Below are positions 46,060 through 56,797 of a DNA stretch of 64,000 nt, piece after piece. Under the pieces are notes generated by a model. The model made no database searches. It worked only from the letters and a program-made list of their open reading frames with translations, and was not told the DNA's origin. The stretch is taken from positions 61,250,241 through 61,314,240 of the forward strand of contig CM062289.1 in assembly GCA_031216915.1 (NCBI GenBank), in the 5' to 3' direction. Every line of letters begins with the position of its first letter. Position 1 is the first letter of the stretch. A program made the position numbers and the translations under genes. The DNA comes from Pictodentalium vernedei. Its lineage: Eukaryota > Mollusca > Scaphopoda > Dentaliida > Dentaliidae.

Positions 46060-47035
46060 CATTCTCAGCATCTATGTCTATCATACCTGTTCCGCACACT
46101 GCATTTACCATGGGGTCCTATTTTAAAAGTGAAGCAGAACTTGCGTACCTATTTATAATCTTTATATACTACTTATATATTATCTCGTGTCGTGGGACCA
46201 TAGGCACCGGAGTTTAAAGCCTGGCTTCGCTAACACAGGAGAATAAGAGTGCAAGAGTGTTTCTCTACAGAATGTCAGCCCATTGAAAATTGTCTCCCCA
46301 ACTTATGTTAGAAGGAAATTATTTAGAGGGACAAGCGTTGCGGTATATTGCTCATAAATACACTTGACGCATGTCGAGATCGAATTCAAGACTTCCTGGC
46401 CTGGAAACTAACGTAGTGAGCAAACGTATTTTTTTTATTCCTCCTGCTGTTACGAAGAATGGGTGTCCCCTAGCTCAGGTGGCAAGTGGTTTACCGAATC
46501 CAGAAATAACACCTATTTCATAGAAAAACACGTGCACGCAAAGCTTCAAGTATATGACTTCCGTTGTGCACACGTTTTTTTCAAATAATGTGGACACTTC
46601 GCGAGTTGCTGAGCAGATGAAAATGAAACTTAGCGTGTGTTTCACCGAACTCCACCACAACTAGCTCTATTAAGAGCGTAAGAACAGGTGTTCCAAATGC
46701 ACCTATCATCAACTATGCCCACCATGAGTTCAGTTACCTTGCCATTGCCATCAGCGATGTTTCGTATGGGTTCGGCGCGAAGAGATAATTCTATTCCAGT
46801 AAAAATGTGACTCTTCTCGGAGAGGTTGGACTAGACCACAGTAAGTCTGAATTATTAACAATGAATGGCAACAGTGCTTGTCACCATGCATATTTACTAC
46901 TAACACCCTCGCAGAGAGGTTCTGTTAAAGTATTCCGCTGCATAGTGTCCCAATCTGCTAGGAGAGGCTACTGTTTATCACCCTTGAGTCAATGACGAAA
47001 CAGCAAAATACTTTCGGTTATTTCGAAGTACCCTA
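46060..47035. other. Intronic stretch without recognised features
   Basis: A tRNA-like A-box string (CCTAGCTCAGGTGGCAAGTGG near 46470) has no matching B box at the right distance. Nothing else is supported. Confidence 0.4.
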
Positions 47036-47040
47036 ACACA

Positions 47041-47110
47041 ACGTCCACTGAGTTCCAATGTGTTCTATGTGCCTACTGGCACAAAGAACACATTGAAACT
47101 CAGGGGACGA
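47041..47110. repeat. D2-type hairpin
   Basis: CGTCCACTGAGTTCCAATG to GTGCC pairs with GGCACAAAGAACACATTG to CAGGGGACG. It stands alone about 90 bp before exon C, without the rest of family D. Confidence 0.8.
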
Positions 47111-47201
47111 CAAGTTGCAGTCCTTATTTTTGATCATACAGGGGCTAAAAGTTAAATACATTCTCTTTTACGAAAATTGGATTTTGATAATTTTTGTACA
47201 G

Positions 47202-47336
47202 GTTTTCGGCTGGAGTTGCTTTCACTGGTATAACGTATGGTGTCGTTAAACTTTCCGGTAATCTATATATCAACATGTCTTTAAACGGATTGATGGAAAT
47301 ACCTGGTACCTTGATGTCGATATATTCTAGTAACAA
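47202..47336 (+). CDS. SLC22-family transporter, exon C (TM7-TM8)
   Basis: The exon starts with G after TTTTTGTACAG, completing TGG (W) from the previous exon. It encodes about 44 residues with the SLC22 pattern of TM7 (ITYGVVKLSGNLYIN), then NGLMEIPGTLMS in TM8, which matches the family's LSGLVE-P motif. The donor is GTGAGT at 47337-47342, leaving phase 2. It lies 8.6 kb downstream of exon B. The frame is intact and no stop codon interrupts it. It is short and easily missed, because a minus-strand frame is also open across it. Confidence 0.9.
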
Positions 47337-47660
47337 GTGAGTATTGCTTCAGAATCCATCTTTATTTGTCGAGAAGCTAAATTTTAAGGCTGTCGAAGAA
47401 CAGATTTATATATTTCTAAGTTAAACTTTCAAATATAAACCAGAATAGTCATGGCGGAAGCAGTCAGGCAGATTCTGGGGCGCCGGACTAATATCCTAGA
47501 AATATGTTTGAGGTTGTAGATTTATTTTACTCTCTATTTATGGTCAGTTTCTGGGCGGTCGTTTTGCTGAATGCGAAAGAGGGGCTACATGAGATGAGGG
47601 TGTGGGCGGCGTACCCTTCAGATATTAATAATAATAATTTTGCGTTGAATTCCAATTCAG

Positions 47661-48053
47661 GGGCCGCAGTGGTGTTGCGGTAAGCGGTTCTCGTCAGATC
47701 ACCGAAGTTAAGCGACGTCATGCCCGGTTAGTCCTTGGATGGGCCACCGTCTGGACGATCGATTCAGAGTCTCGCGTTGTGTCCCTGGGCAAGGTACTTC
47801 ACCCCGATTGTCCACATGGGGGCACGATGACGCCGTGTACTAAAGCGTACTGCACGTCGCTGGAGCGCATGTCTTCAACCAGTCTAACCCTGCATGTGCT
47901 GCAGTGCGGAGTTCCGATGTTGGGGAGCTGGCAGCTGCTCGTCGTTGCTCGGCGATTCTCTCCGAGTACCCCGGCTTCCTCCACCAGTAAAACTGTCACC
48001 GACACCATATGACCTTGGCTGTTAATGTGTCGTTAAACCCTAATAAATAATAA
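47661..48053 (+). mobile_element. Full-length SINE with 5S rRNA-derived head
   Basis: The target duplication GAATTCCAATTCAG is perfect (47647-47660 and 48054-48067). The head has GTTCTCGTCAGATCACCGAA, GTTAAGCGACGTC, TGCCCGGTTAGTCC and GGATGGGCCACCG, matching 5S rRNA internal promoter regions. The body and AATAAATAATAA tail match the copy at 32203. It lies just after exon C, in the same orientation as the host gene. Confidence 0.9.
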
Positions 48054-48387
48054 GAATTCCAATTCAGATTTTTTAAAGTCAATGGGTTTTTAGTGTTATG
48101 GTCGCGTTTCCCAAACGGTCCGCAAGCACGCCGATATATTAGGATTTCCTGAATACATTTTTCAATTCCGACTGCTAAGTTTTGAAGTGAAAATATATCC
48201 GCACAATCCCACGTTAAACTGCAGCTTTGCCAAACTCGAGTGTGTTTTTCCGCGTCCGCGTGCTGGAACATTTCGAGGACTGGACGTTTTTTGTTACGAT
48301 CGGAATGTTTTAAATCGCGCATTTTGATTTTTTGTACAAATTTTAAAGGCACAAAAATATATTTAACAAATTAATTAAATCAATTAA

Positions 48388-48628
48388 CCCTTTACCTAAC
48401 ATGAAAAGCAGACGACACTTGCAAAAATAATTCTTGAATAACTATTATTTTCATTTTTTGTCTAAAAAAATAGGTTATGACCCCTCATTGGAACGAGCTC
48501 GACGAGCTCGTCCCAATGAGGGGTCATAACCTATGTTTTAGAGGCAAAAAATGAAAAAATAATGAAAATTATTTGGCGATCTTTGTGAATAGTGCTGGCC
48601 GGTTTTGGCCGTTACGATAGGTAAAGGG
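48388..48628. mobile_element. MITE, family A2 (complete)
   Basis: TTAA lies at 48384-48387 and 48629-48632. The ends are CCCTTTACCTAACATG and ACGATAGGTAAAGGG. The hairpin TTATGACCCCTCATTGGAAC with complement is at about 48474-48545. It is the reference copy for A2. Confidence 0.9.
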
Positions 48629-48907
48629 TTAAATAAAGTTTAGAAAGACAGACTGAAGTGAAAAAACGGGGAGAATGTGAAAAAGTACTCATGTATAAGC
48701 ATTTTCTAAGATTTGTTCTATAACGTGTCTGCCAAACTCGTGAAAGAAAATATTTATGACGTGTACAGTGGAAATGTATGTATTGCAACAATCCAAGCAA
48801 ACCCATCTGTCAGACCATGGAACACACAGATGCCATCGTCATATGTTTTACGCCAGCATCGGAAACGCTCAATGAGGATAAAGTAATAGTTAAATAACTC
48901 ATGTGTC

Positions 48908-49109
48908 AATGGCATATCTGGGGTTCGAACCCACGCCGAGAGAGTTTCCATCGGCACTAACCGCCAAGCGAAACTATACTGAACCACGCACACTACTCGC
49001 CCCCGACCGGGGGCCGAGTGGTGTGCGTGATTCAGTATAGTTTCGCTAGGCGGTTGATACCGAAGGAAACTCTCCCGGTGTTGGTTCGAACCACCCTCGC
49101 CATGCCATT
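48908..49109. repeat. Palindrome with tRNA-like arms
   Basis: Arms of about 93 bp flank a CCCCCGACCGGGGG centre. Outward from the centre each arm has an A-box-like GGCCGAGTGGTGTG / CGAGTAGTGTG and a B box GGTTCGAAC near its outer end, with a GGAAACTCTC segment like the variable arm of Ser/Leu tRNAs. It is not a functional tRNA: the acceptor ends do not pair properly and the middle is altered. No target duplication found. Confidence 0.8.
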
Positions 49110-49199
49110 GTAAACAAAACCAGCATCCTATCTTAATTCTATGGCGTCCGGGAAATTTGAAAAAAGACAAGTGTAGCTGATTTCTTCTGAGTTGCAGTT

Positions 49200-49940
49200 C
49201 GTAGAATTAAGTACTTAGATGCAACTATCTGATGAGTATTTTATGTTTCGAAATTCCGTATTTCCGGAGAGCAAATTATGTAAAACAAGATGATCCGAAA
49301 GATATATATATATATAATATCACTATTTATAAATTCCCGTTTTTATTTTTTTTTTCTATATATAAAAAGAACATAGAAAAGTAAAAGAACATTATAATAA
49401 ATTAATTTATAATGTTTAACGGGAAAACATATTTCCCAAATTAAGTTAAATTCTTATTAAATCAATTGAAACAATGCGCTAAAATCATAAGATCGTGAAA
49501 CCAATAAAAGTGTAAAATATATTTGAATTGATCGAAGCGACAAATGCAGAAACATTGAAGAAAACTGTTCCCATCATGAGACTCAGAGCTCGAAAATTGG
49601 TTTGAAAGTGTGAAGTAATTCTAAAAAGGAGAATTGTCGTCGACATGGTCTTCAAATGTGGTTTGAATTCTGCGGAAAATTACGAGGAATATTTTCTTGA
49701 AAGGGAAATCTGACAGAAAAACTCACGAGAATACAAACTCTGTTTGGAAAGCAGAAGAAAATGAAAAGTCTACTGTGATGTCGACGAATAAAATATCGGT
49801 TTCGATAGGAGAAGAAAAGATACATACTGATTAAATAAAAATAGCAAACAAAACTTGAAGTGAACAACAGAAAAAGGAAAGCTTTCGTGATTGCCGCTAC
49901 AGATTCGCGAGGAAGAAAAATATCCCCAACATAGACGATA
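49200..49940. other. AT-rich intronic stretch
   Basis: A TA-rich tract lies at 49305-49380. Minus-strand open frames at 49652-49955 are Phe/Tyr/Ser-rich and look like AT-rich noise. This could be the far 5' side of the Polinton, but I see no motif. Confidence 0.35.
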
Positions 49941-49947
49941 AATACAG

Positions 49948-50103
49948 ATTATCATGATAATGACCTGTGATTTGAATCAGATTCGAAGTGGTGTTCAGAA
50001 TGGGATCTCAACGAGCCGGCATTGCCGGTGAGTTGTGATCCCATTCTGCCTTTCACCGAGATTCCGATGCAAATCACAGGACATGCACATTATCATGATA
50101 ATT
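49948..50103. repeat. Palindrome (foldback MITE)
   Basis: ATTATCATGATAATG and CCTGTGATTTG, CAGAATGGGATC pair with GATCCCATTCTG, CAAATCACAGG and CATTATCATGATAAT. Arms are about 65 bp around GAGCCGGCATTGCCGGTGA. The terminal TATCATGATA is itself palindromic. Confidence 0.8.
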
Positions 50104-50104
50104 C

Positions 50105-51145
50105 ATTTATCTAACAATTCTGTCACATAAACAGATTAAATCTTAAATTATTAATGCAGTTTTGGGAAATAATGTTGGGCGAGAAAAAGTTTTAAAAAAC
50201 CCATATTTTATGGAACAATATTGTGCACTTTAATAAACAATGAGTAATGCGGTCACCACAAATTTTCAAACTTGCGTTGTAAAATTATTCACTTTCAATG
50301 TCACTTCCAATGATGATACGCTTGAATTTACTAGTGTGCAATATTTAATTGTGCAGCTTCTATTTATTGTGTGTGTGTGGGGGGGGGGGGGGGGGTGGGG
50401 GTGGGGGCGGGGGTCATTTGCTATTAATAGTTCTGTCCCTAATTGTAAGGAATTTTGTTTTGTATTTTTAGCGATCAGCTGAGTCAATTACTGAAACGCA
50501 CATAGAATGTATTTATGCGCCTGTTATGATGGCCTGTCCTATTACCGGAAGCGAGTCGTCTATATGATATGGAATCAGAATGAGTCGTCTATATGATACG
50601 CAGTCGGAACACATTATGTGATATGTACCATTTCGCGTAGTTTTCAAGCCAAAATGTATATGTCTGTTAGATAAACATCAAGAATGAATGATATCGAATC
50701 TCCATAGATCGGCAATATTGGGAAAAAAATATTAGTAGAACTGATAAGTCGTTAATTCGAAACGCAAGAAAGTATGGTCTTATTTCCGAAACTAAGAACC
50801 AAAGATATTTAAATCGTTTGGCATTCCCGGTCGCGAGATGTGCAGTTCCAAAACATTTATAGATGTCGTGAAATCGAATGTGACGAATTTGTTCCGCAGA
50901 ACGTGGGTCGTAGTGTTAAGTTAAGGTGGAAATGATATTGATATGTCTCATCGAAAATATCAGACTTCCGAAAAACCAGATGGTTTCTGAAATAATCGAA
51001 GGTTATTTGCAATCTAAAGTCAGGATTATGGTCGAGATTTCGGGAGGGGAAGATATTTTCGTGATAATGTAAGATATTATAATGGAATCTTTGACAACAT
51101 TTGACAACTCGAAACTTTCCCGATGACGATGAATTTAAACAGCCT
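50105..51145. other. Region upstream of recognisable PolB
   Basis: A poly(G) run lies at about 50380-50412. The segment 50650-51145 may be the eroded N-terminal part of PolB, but no motif supports it. Confidence 0.35.
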
Positions 51146-51149
51146 CATA

Positions 51150-53095
51150 TCAATTGACGCCTGTCCGTACGATTACATGGATGATTTGACAAGTCGTCAC
51201 TACCTTCCAAAGAACAATTTTATTTGAAACTTATTGACATTCCCGATGCAGATTATGACAATGGTCAAAAGATGTGGACATTATTCAACAGGAAATCAAG
51301 GAGAAATTAACACGATTTAAATTTGAAAACGGATATCCTTATCTTGAGAAACGAGTTCTAAAATTTCAAAGATGTTTGTTCGAAACATTCCGATCTAGAT
51401 CATGCGTGGTACAGTTAAAACTAGAAGTCCTGTCATGAAATGCGCACAAATAGCACGTTGGTATGTTAATGTACGCGTTATGGCCCAAGTAAAGCTATCA
51501 AATTCTGTACATATGGCCTGTGCACAAGCAATGTTTCAGCCAATGGACCTCCGGGTAACCCGGAGGTCCATTGGCAGAAACATTGCATGTGTTTGCTATG
51601 AGTAACCAAGAGAACCTGCCGTGCTTTGGATGCCATTCAAAATGGCAATTGCGCGCAATTCCAACGCGCAATTAAGCCTAGATAAGCGCACTATTCGTGA
51701 CAGGACTTCTAGTTTTAACTGTACTTTACAGCCCCAATACTGGCTTGGGAGGATCTTATGAAACTGACTGAAGTAGAATTGAAATTGCTGTCGGATGTCT
51801 CATGTTCGCAAAGAATGTCAGAGGTACCATATCTGTCGTGTTTCACAGATACGCGAAAGTCAACAATTATTATGCGAAAGTCTTCGATCCGAAGACATCA
51901 GACAATACATTACATATTTAGACGCTAACAGTTTGTATCTTTGGGCAATGAATCGACCGATCCTCACTAGAAATATCAAGTGGATGAAAAACGAGAAAGA
52001 GATCGAAAATTGGAGACATTATCTGTGTCGTTTGTAAGTAGATTTGGACAACGATTCTCCACTCCACGACCTGTATAAAGAATGTCATTCAGAGAAGAAA
52101 ATCTAGGAATTACCGACCTGAAAAAATCCCGAATTCATTCGACAAAAGAAGGACATGGTCTGCTACGAAAATCTGAAAGTATATCGCGATTATGACAAGG
52201 CACTGATGAAGATACATTGCATCATCCGATTCGACAGGGAGGATCGGATGGAAATATACATAAATTACAACATGCATATCCAAACCCAGGCCAAGGCCGA
52301 ATTAGGGGAGGATTTTTGTAACAAACAATTCCTTCTTCATAAAAACGCTGAAAAACGTACGGAAACGAAACAACATTCATCCCATCACATCGAAAACAAA
52401 AACGCGCTAAAAATATGTAGCGAATCCCAAATAGTACTATCAAATGATATTTGTCCAGCAATTGGTGGCATTGCACATGGAAAAGACTCAATAGACGTTC
52501 AACAAACCATTGTATTTGGGACGCACATTTTATAATTTAGCAAGACCTTGCTGTATCATGTTCATTAACATTACTTTAAACCAAAAAAATTCGAACACCG
52601 GACTCTTGTTGACAGACACGGACCATCCATCTTACAAGATAGGGAGGAGAGAGTGTAATAAAGACATTATCCAAAGTGTGAAACACGAGCAATATATCTC
52701 TCGATCACACTTCGAACATCACGCTGAAATTGAAGAAAAAGGTGCCCAGCAAATTTAATTTGAAAATTGAGGGTGACGAAATCATGGAATTGGTCGGTTT
52801 GACAGTGAAATAATAAGCTCACACCACCGATCAATGAGAAGCCCTCAATGATGAAAAAGGGTTATCAAACGCGTTGTTCTAAATGACATAAGTTCGAAGA
52901 GTGCAAGGTTTGATTGTTGGGAGGTTTTTCAATGCGGAAAATGATGAACATGAACCAAAGTGACAATCACGACATATATGCTGATGCCATCAATAAGATT
53001 TAGCTGATGACTGACGACAAGAAAATTATACCACCGGATAGAATAAGCACGTCAGCTTATGAACATTACGTGACTGTTCCACAGACGCTGGGAGA
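51150..53095 (+). pseudogene. Polinton-type DNA polymerase B pseudogene, split by a MITE
   Basis: The enzyme would replicate the element by protein-primed synthesis. Visible blocks in order: CPYDYMDD with LPKNNF (51165-51220); a KTDIL-type segment near 51330; an LTEVELKLLSDV segment just after the MITE (51762-51795); YLDANSLYLWAM near 51913-51950, the A-motif region; FCN...ENKNALKI with ALMKIH before it (52200-52410); the C-motif TDTD at 52612-52623; ELVGL at about 52783; and SAYEHY near 53055. These lie in different frames with several stops. The C2 MITE at 51412-51721 sits between adjacent conserved blocks. The product is dead. I give no joined protein. Confidence 0.85.
51412..51721. mobile_element. 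TA-flanked MITE, family C2, inside PolB
   Basis: CAGTTAAAACTAGAAGTCCT and inverse, TA at 51410-51411 and 51722-51723. The core hairpin is CAATGGACCTCCGGGT/ACCCGGAGGTCCATTGG. The PolB reading frame on the left meets the frame on the right when the MITE and one TA are left out, so the target was coding DNA of the Polinton. Confidence 0.93.
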
Positions 53096-53099
53096 TACA

Positions 53100-54045
53100 T
53101 TGATTCCTTAAAATTAAGAGAATTGAAATGTGTACAGAAAGTGGCAATTTGATAAGGATATAGAAATGGAAAATGTGCATGAAGAAAAAGAAAATAACGA
53201 AGATCGAAGATAACAGAAAATAAAAAAAGAAACAAATTAAAAATTTTGAACATATCAGTAGAACGTAACACCTTCTACTGATATGTTCATATTTCTTCTG
53301 TTTTCAAATAAATTTAAATAACCAAATGCTAATAAATGAATGTCAAATTAATGTCATTCAAATAAATCCTTACCCAACGTAGATTTTTTAGAGGCGTTCA
53401 ACGCATCAAAGATAAAATACTTCTGAGGTGTCTTTTCTCGAGATGCATTACCTGGGGGTCCTCTGCGAGAAGAAAAGTGTGGAAGTTTGAATCTAGACAA
53501 CTTCTAAGGTGACGGTACTCACTGGCTAGCTTGGTTCAAGAAAAAAAATATTTTATTGCGATAGTTGCGGTATCACATCACCTTAGGAATTAGATAATTG
53601 TTGAAATCGTCCATCTTTAACTATAGGGAATGAACCTTGAGATAAAGTGTTTCTGAAGATTTTTATCCCCCCCCCCCCCCCTGCACGTGTAACATACGTC
53701 TGTCCAGGGTGAGATAGCAGGGAAAGACAGATGTATCCCACCCCACCCACGTGACGTTATACATTTATAACGTTATTATGACGTTGTGCATATTGTATCA
53801 GTTTCTTGCTACTAATTCATCAGAATGCCGTGTGATCGAAGTTTGATGCTCTAAAATTCTTCAAAACCCAAGATGCCACCATTCCTAATCGATTGCGTGG
53901 TATATACCTTTGGTATATACATAACCTTTACATGCTTGTTCCGTTGGTGTCATTAGTTTTTCAAAACAACGAATACCAAATGAGTTGATTATATCAGCAT
54001 GTGACCGCCGATTACCTCTGGCTAACGTAACCGCTGTATGGTGGG
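53100..54045. other. Stretch between PolB and palindrome
   Basis: A poly(C) run lies at 53668-53681, followed by an imperfect inverted repeat (GCACGTG...CACGTGA near 53683-53753). No gene recognised. Confidence 0.4.
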
Positions 54046-54052
54046 GGGGGGG

Positions 54053-54162
54053 GATAATCCCTGATGGGTACGGGTGTGGGATGGGAAAATCTCACCCGAG
54101 GGCAAATAGCTTGCCCTCGGGTGAGATTTCCCCATCCCACTCCCGTACCCATCAGGAATTAT
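54053..54162. repeat. Palindrome
   Basis: Arms of about 52 bp (ATAATCCCTGATGGGTACGG, TCTCACCCGAGGGCAA and complements) around loop ATAGC, with few mismatches; preceded by a poly(G) run. Confidence 0.85.
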
Positions 54163-54169
54163 AATAGTC

Positions 54170-55015
54170 TGATCGTTGTTAAGTGATGTTCTTCAGGACA
54201 TCATTTTCACGCTATCCCCAACGATATATATACAAGATATATTATCCAACTTTATCTTAATTTATTAAAACAATCTTTCTTTAATTTATATATTTAAGGA
54301 TTTAAAAAAAAAAATAATTAAGATAAATTTGGAAGAAACGATGTTGCAAAAAAGACGTCATCGTCGACAGTGGCAGTGGGATTTCTACGGCTAACTTGAA
54401 CAAACATTTTCGTCAAAAGCTATGACTCTTGACAAGAACTGTTGAACATGAACTCCCAGAAGCTTTATAATCTTCCAGAACTGGGATATCTCAGCAATGC
54501 CGTTACTAAAATTATTTGGAAAAGAGAGGCACAGATTTCGAGAAATACTTGAGATATATTTACGTGGATAGGAACATGAATGGCAATCTAGACATGAACT
54601 CGAAATGATTAGTGAATCTCAGCAACCATAAAGATCCGACCGGTGTACCACAGAACTTTATGCCGACAATTCCCTCAGGCACTTCAGTAACTAAATTAGA
54701 GATTGTTACATAAATAATATATCTATTTCACCGAGAATGTAGATATACCCATTACTAGAAATCCGCCCATCTCTCACAGCTAGGGATATCATGCGGCATT
54801 TGGTCGATTCGGCTAATATAGCATGGAGTGAACGGTTGCTGCAGTGGATAACAGACTCGCTCCTGTGACACCCAATCCCATAGACGCGGTTATGCGACCA
54901 ACGTCCACCGCATTTGCGAGACTTACGGCTCAAGCATATTTTTTTATGAAGCGTTAGATGTCTGTTTCATTCAGTCATCAATCTGGCATAAATGATTTGT
55001 GTTGCTATTTTATAT
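54170..55015. other. Polinton interior without recognised gene
   Basis: No motif was recognised on either strand. The region lies between PolB and the minus-strand genes and may hold eroded element genes. Confidence 0.35.
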
Positions 55016-55018
55016 ATA

Positions 55019-55274
55019 CAGTACGTGGAGAGTGGATTGTTACTAAATCACCCGCGGAGTGGAGTTATCACCCAAGCTATAACGTTCAAATTTTGTACAT
55101 ATCGACAAAAAACACAAGCAATGTTTCAGCCAATGGACCTCCGGGTTTAACCCGGAGGTCCATTGGCTGAAACTTTGCTGTGCTGGTTATGCTTTGCAAC
55201 AAATTTGCAATTGTTGCTCGGGTGGAATCTCCACCCTGCGGGTGATTTAGTGATAATACACTCTCCACGTACTG
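55019..55274. mobile_element. TA-flanked MITE, family C1
   Basis: CAGTACGTGGAGAGTG ends; TA at 55017-55018 and 55275-55276; core GGACCTCCGGGTTTAACCCG..., 256 bp. Nearly identical in layout to the copies at 14316 and 56798. Confidence 0.93.
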
Positions 55275-55577
55275 TAGTGTAAAATAATTGTAGAAAAAAA
55301 GAAAATAATTTCTCTATTAACAACAAAAAATTTACTTCATTTTATTTATTTTTTGTATTAAGTTGTCTCGCCATTTGGATCCATCAAATTAGTTTCTATG
55401 CTGTATGTGGTGTCTAATGTCATGTGTAAATATATTATGTTTGCTCTCGAATCTTCTAGCCTGCAGAATCATTCAGAAAAAAGAAGAGATCGTGGGCTGT
55501 ACACTGCTATTTATGAAACTTCCCGCAGTGACGTCCACGTTTATTAAAATGTTCTTGACGGGGAGAAGTTCGACCAC

Positions 55578-55862
55578 TTATCCATATGTCTCGTTAACCT
55601 TGATATACATGGTAGTCGAATCATAACAGACTTCCAAAAGTATCGTCCACTCGATAACTTTCTCAATGCATAGTATGATTTGTAAAGTATAGGCACTGGG
55701 AGTTATTTTAATGGACCCGTGACCATTCATCTTCATTTTCGTCTCTATGAAATCACTAAGATCGACTATGTCGTGATTGCCTTTCGGAATGCATCTCGGA
55801 CCAACTCGTTTCATTGTTGGGAAAATATTTGAACAGATTAGTCATCTCTGTGATGTAGGGAA
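55578..55862 (-). pseudogene. Polinton structural-type gene, copy 1 (N-terminal part)
   Basis: The minus frame holds IPKGNHDIVDLSDFIETKMKM followed by IKITPSAYTLQIIL, which matches the N-terminal region of a protein found in Polinton-like elements of invertebrates. Its C-terminal half (SPGYKI...VYLP) appears in the second copy at 57930. Known relatives look like single-jelly-roll minor capsid proteins; that function is an inference. The downstream part is lost here. The presence of two copies suggests either a duplicated gene or two overlapping Polintons. Confidence 0.6.
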
Positions 55863-56062
55863 ACGAATAGAACGTTTCGAGGTTCACCAGTGTCATTTCT
55901 TATTTCTTGTATTTTTCATCTCTTGCAGTGGGATGAATTTCTTGGTAAAGGAGTCTTGTTATTGCTCACTATGTCTTGTAAATAACTTTTCTTACCTGTA
56001 TTCTGGGCTCTCTTTTCATACGTTTCTTGTAACATTTCTTAAATTAATTATGATTTTTTAAA

Positions 56063-56570
56063 TTAATTACCATTTCTTAAATTAATTAGTATTATTTGTT
56101 TTTTTTCATTTTTTTTTAATTTTTTTATCAGAATATACAAGTCATGGAATCTGTTCCTATATTTTTCATCGCATTTGTGGCTCATCAGATCAATGACCCC
56201 TTGGGAACTTTGACCATCCCCTACTAGGCAAGTCCTCATATACATTGCCACTTCTTTCAACACCTCAAATGTATCCTTTTCTATGAGTATGTAGCCATAA
56301 TCCCCATTAAAAACCCCACCATCCTTCAGAAAAAGCGATATCAGGTCACTTTTGAAATTGATTTTCATGTCGGCCATTACTTCGATCTTTTCATGTTTCT
56401 CCGCCTTCAACGATAATTTTTTTTTTAACGAATGTTATGACCGTGCTCAAGAATCCTGTCAATAGGTCAACACCCTCTATCGCCAACACGGCTGGAATTT
56501 TAACCATGGTTGATAGGAGATCCATTCCAGCCTAGCCCAAACAAATGGATATTCTGATGACAGTCAGATC
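56063..56570 (-). pseudogene. Polinton-associated protein with amphipathic C-terminal region
   Basis: The C-terminal frame (56410 down to 56063) reads KHEKIEVMADMKINFKSDLI...LKDG and FEVLKEVAMYMR. That resembles a protein commonly encoded beside Polinton capsid genes (KHEKI..LA..KLNSISD..SKAL.D type). A hydrophobic segment, IPAVLAIEGVDLLTGFLSTV, lies upstream in another frame near 56440-56530, one frameshift away. Function unknown; probably virion- or membrane-associated. The frame is better preserved than its neighbours. Confidence 0.55.
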
Positions 56571-56797
56571 CAGTCCGTTCACTAATTTAGTCATTCACGC
56601 ATACTTCTTGTTGAGCGATTGATGTCTATCTCTTTCCATTGTTAAATAATGCTTAATTTTATTGATCTAATTGGTGCGAAAATCGTTGCCCCTATCTCCA
56701 AAGGAGGTGTCATCAGTAACACAGTTGGTAACTGGGGATATACATTGCCACTTCCTAATTCCATTTTTCGATTTTTTCTTTATTCTTATTTAATATA

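Noticed and set aside
46475-46660. Possible tRNA gene near CCTAGCTCAGGTGGCAAGTGG
   Set aside because: There is an A-box-like string but no B box at a workable distance and no acceptor-stem pairing.
47779-48012. Open frames on both strands inside the SINE (likewise 18883-19498 and 35177-35590)
   Set aside because: They follow SINE sequence with known ends and target duplications; SINEs do not encode protein.
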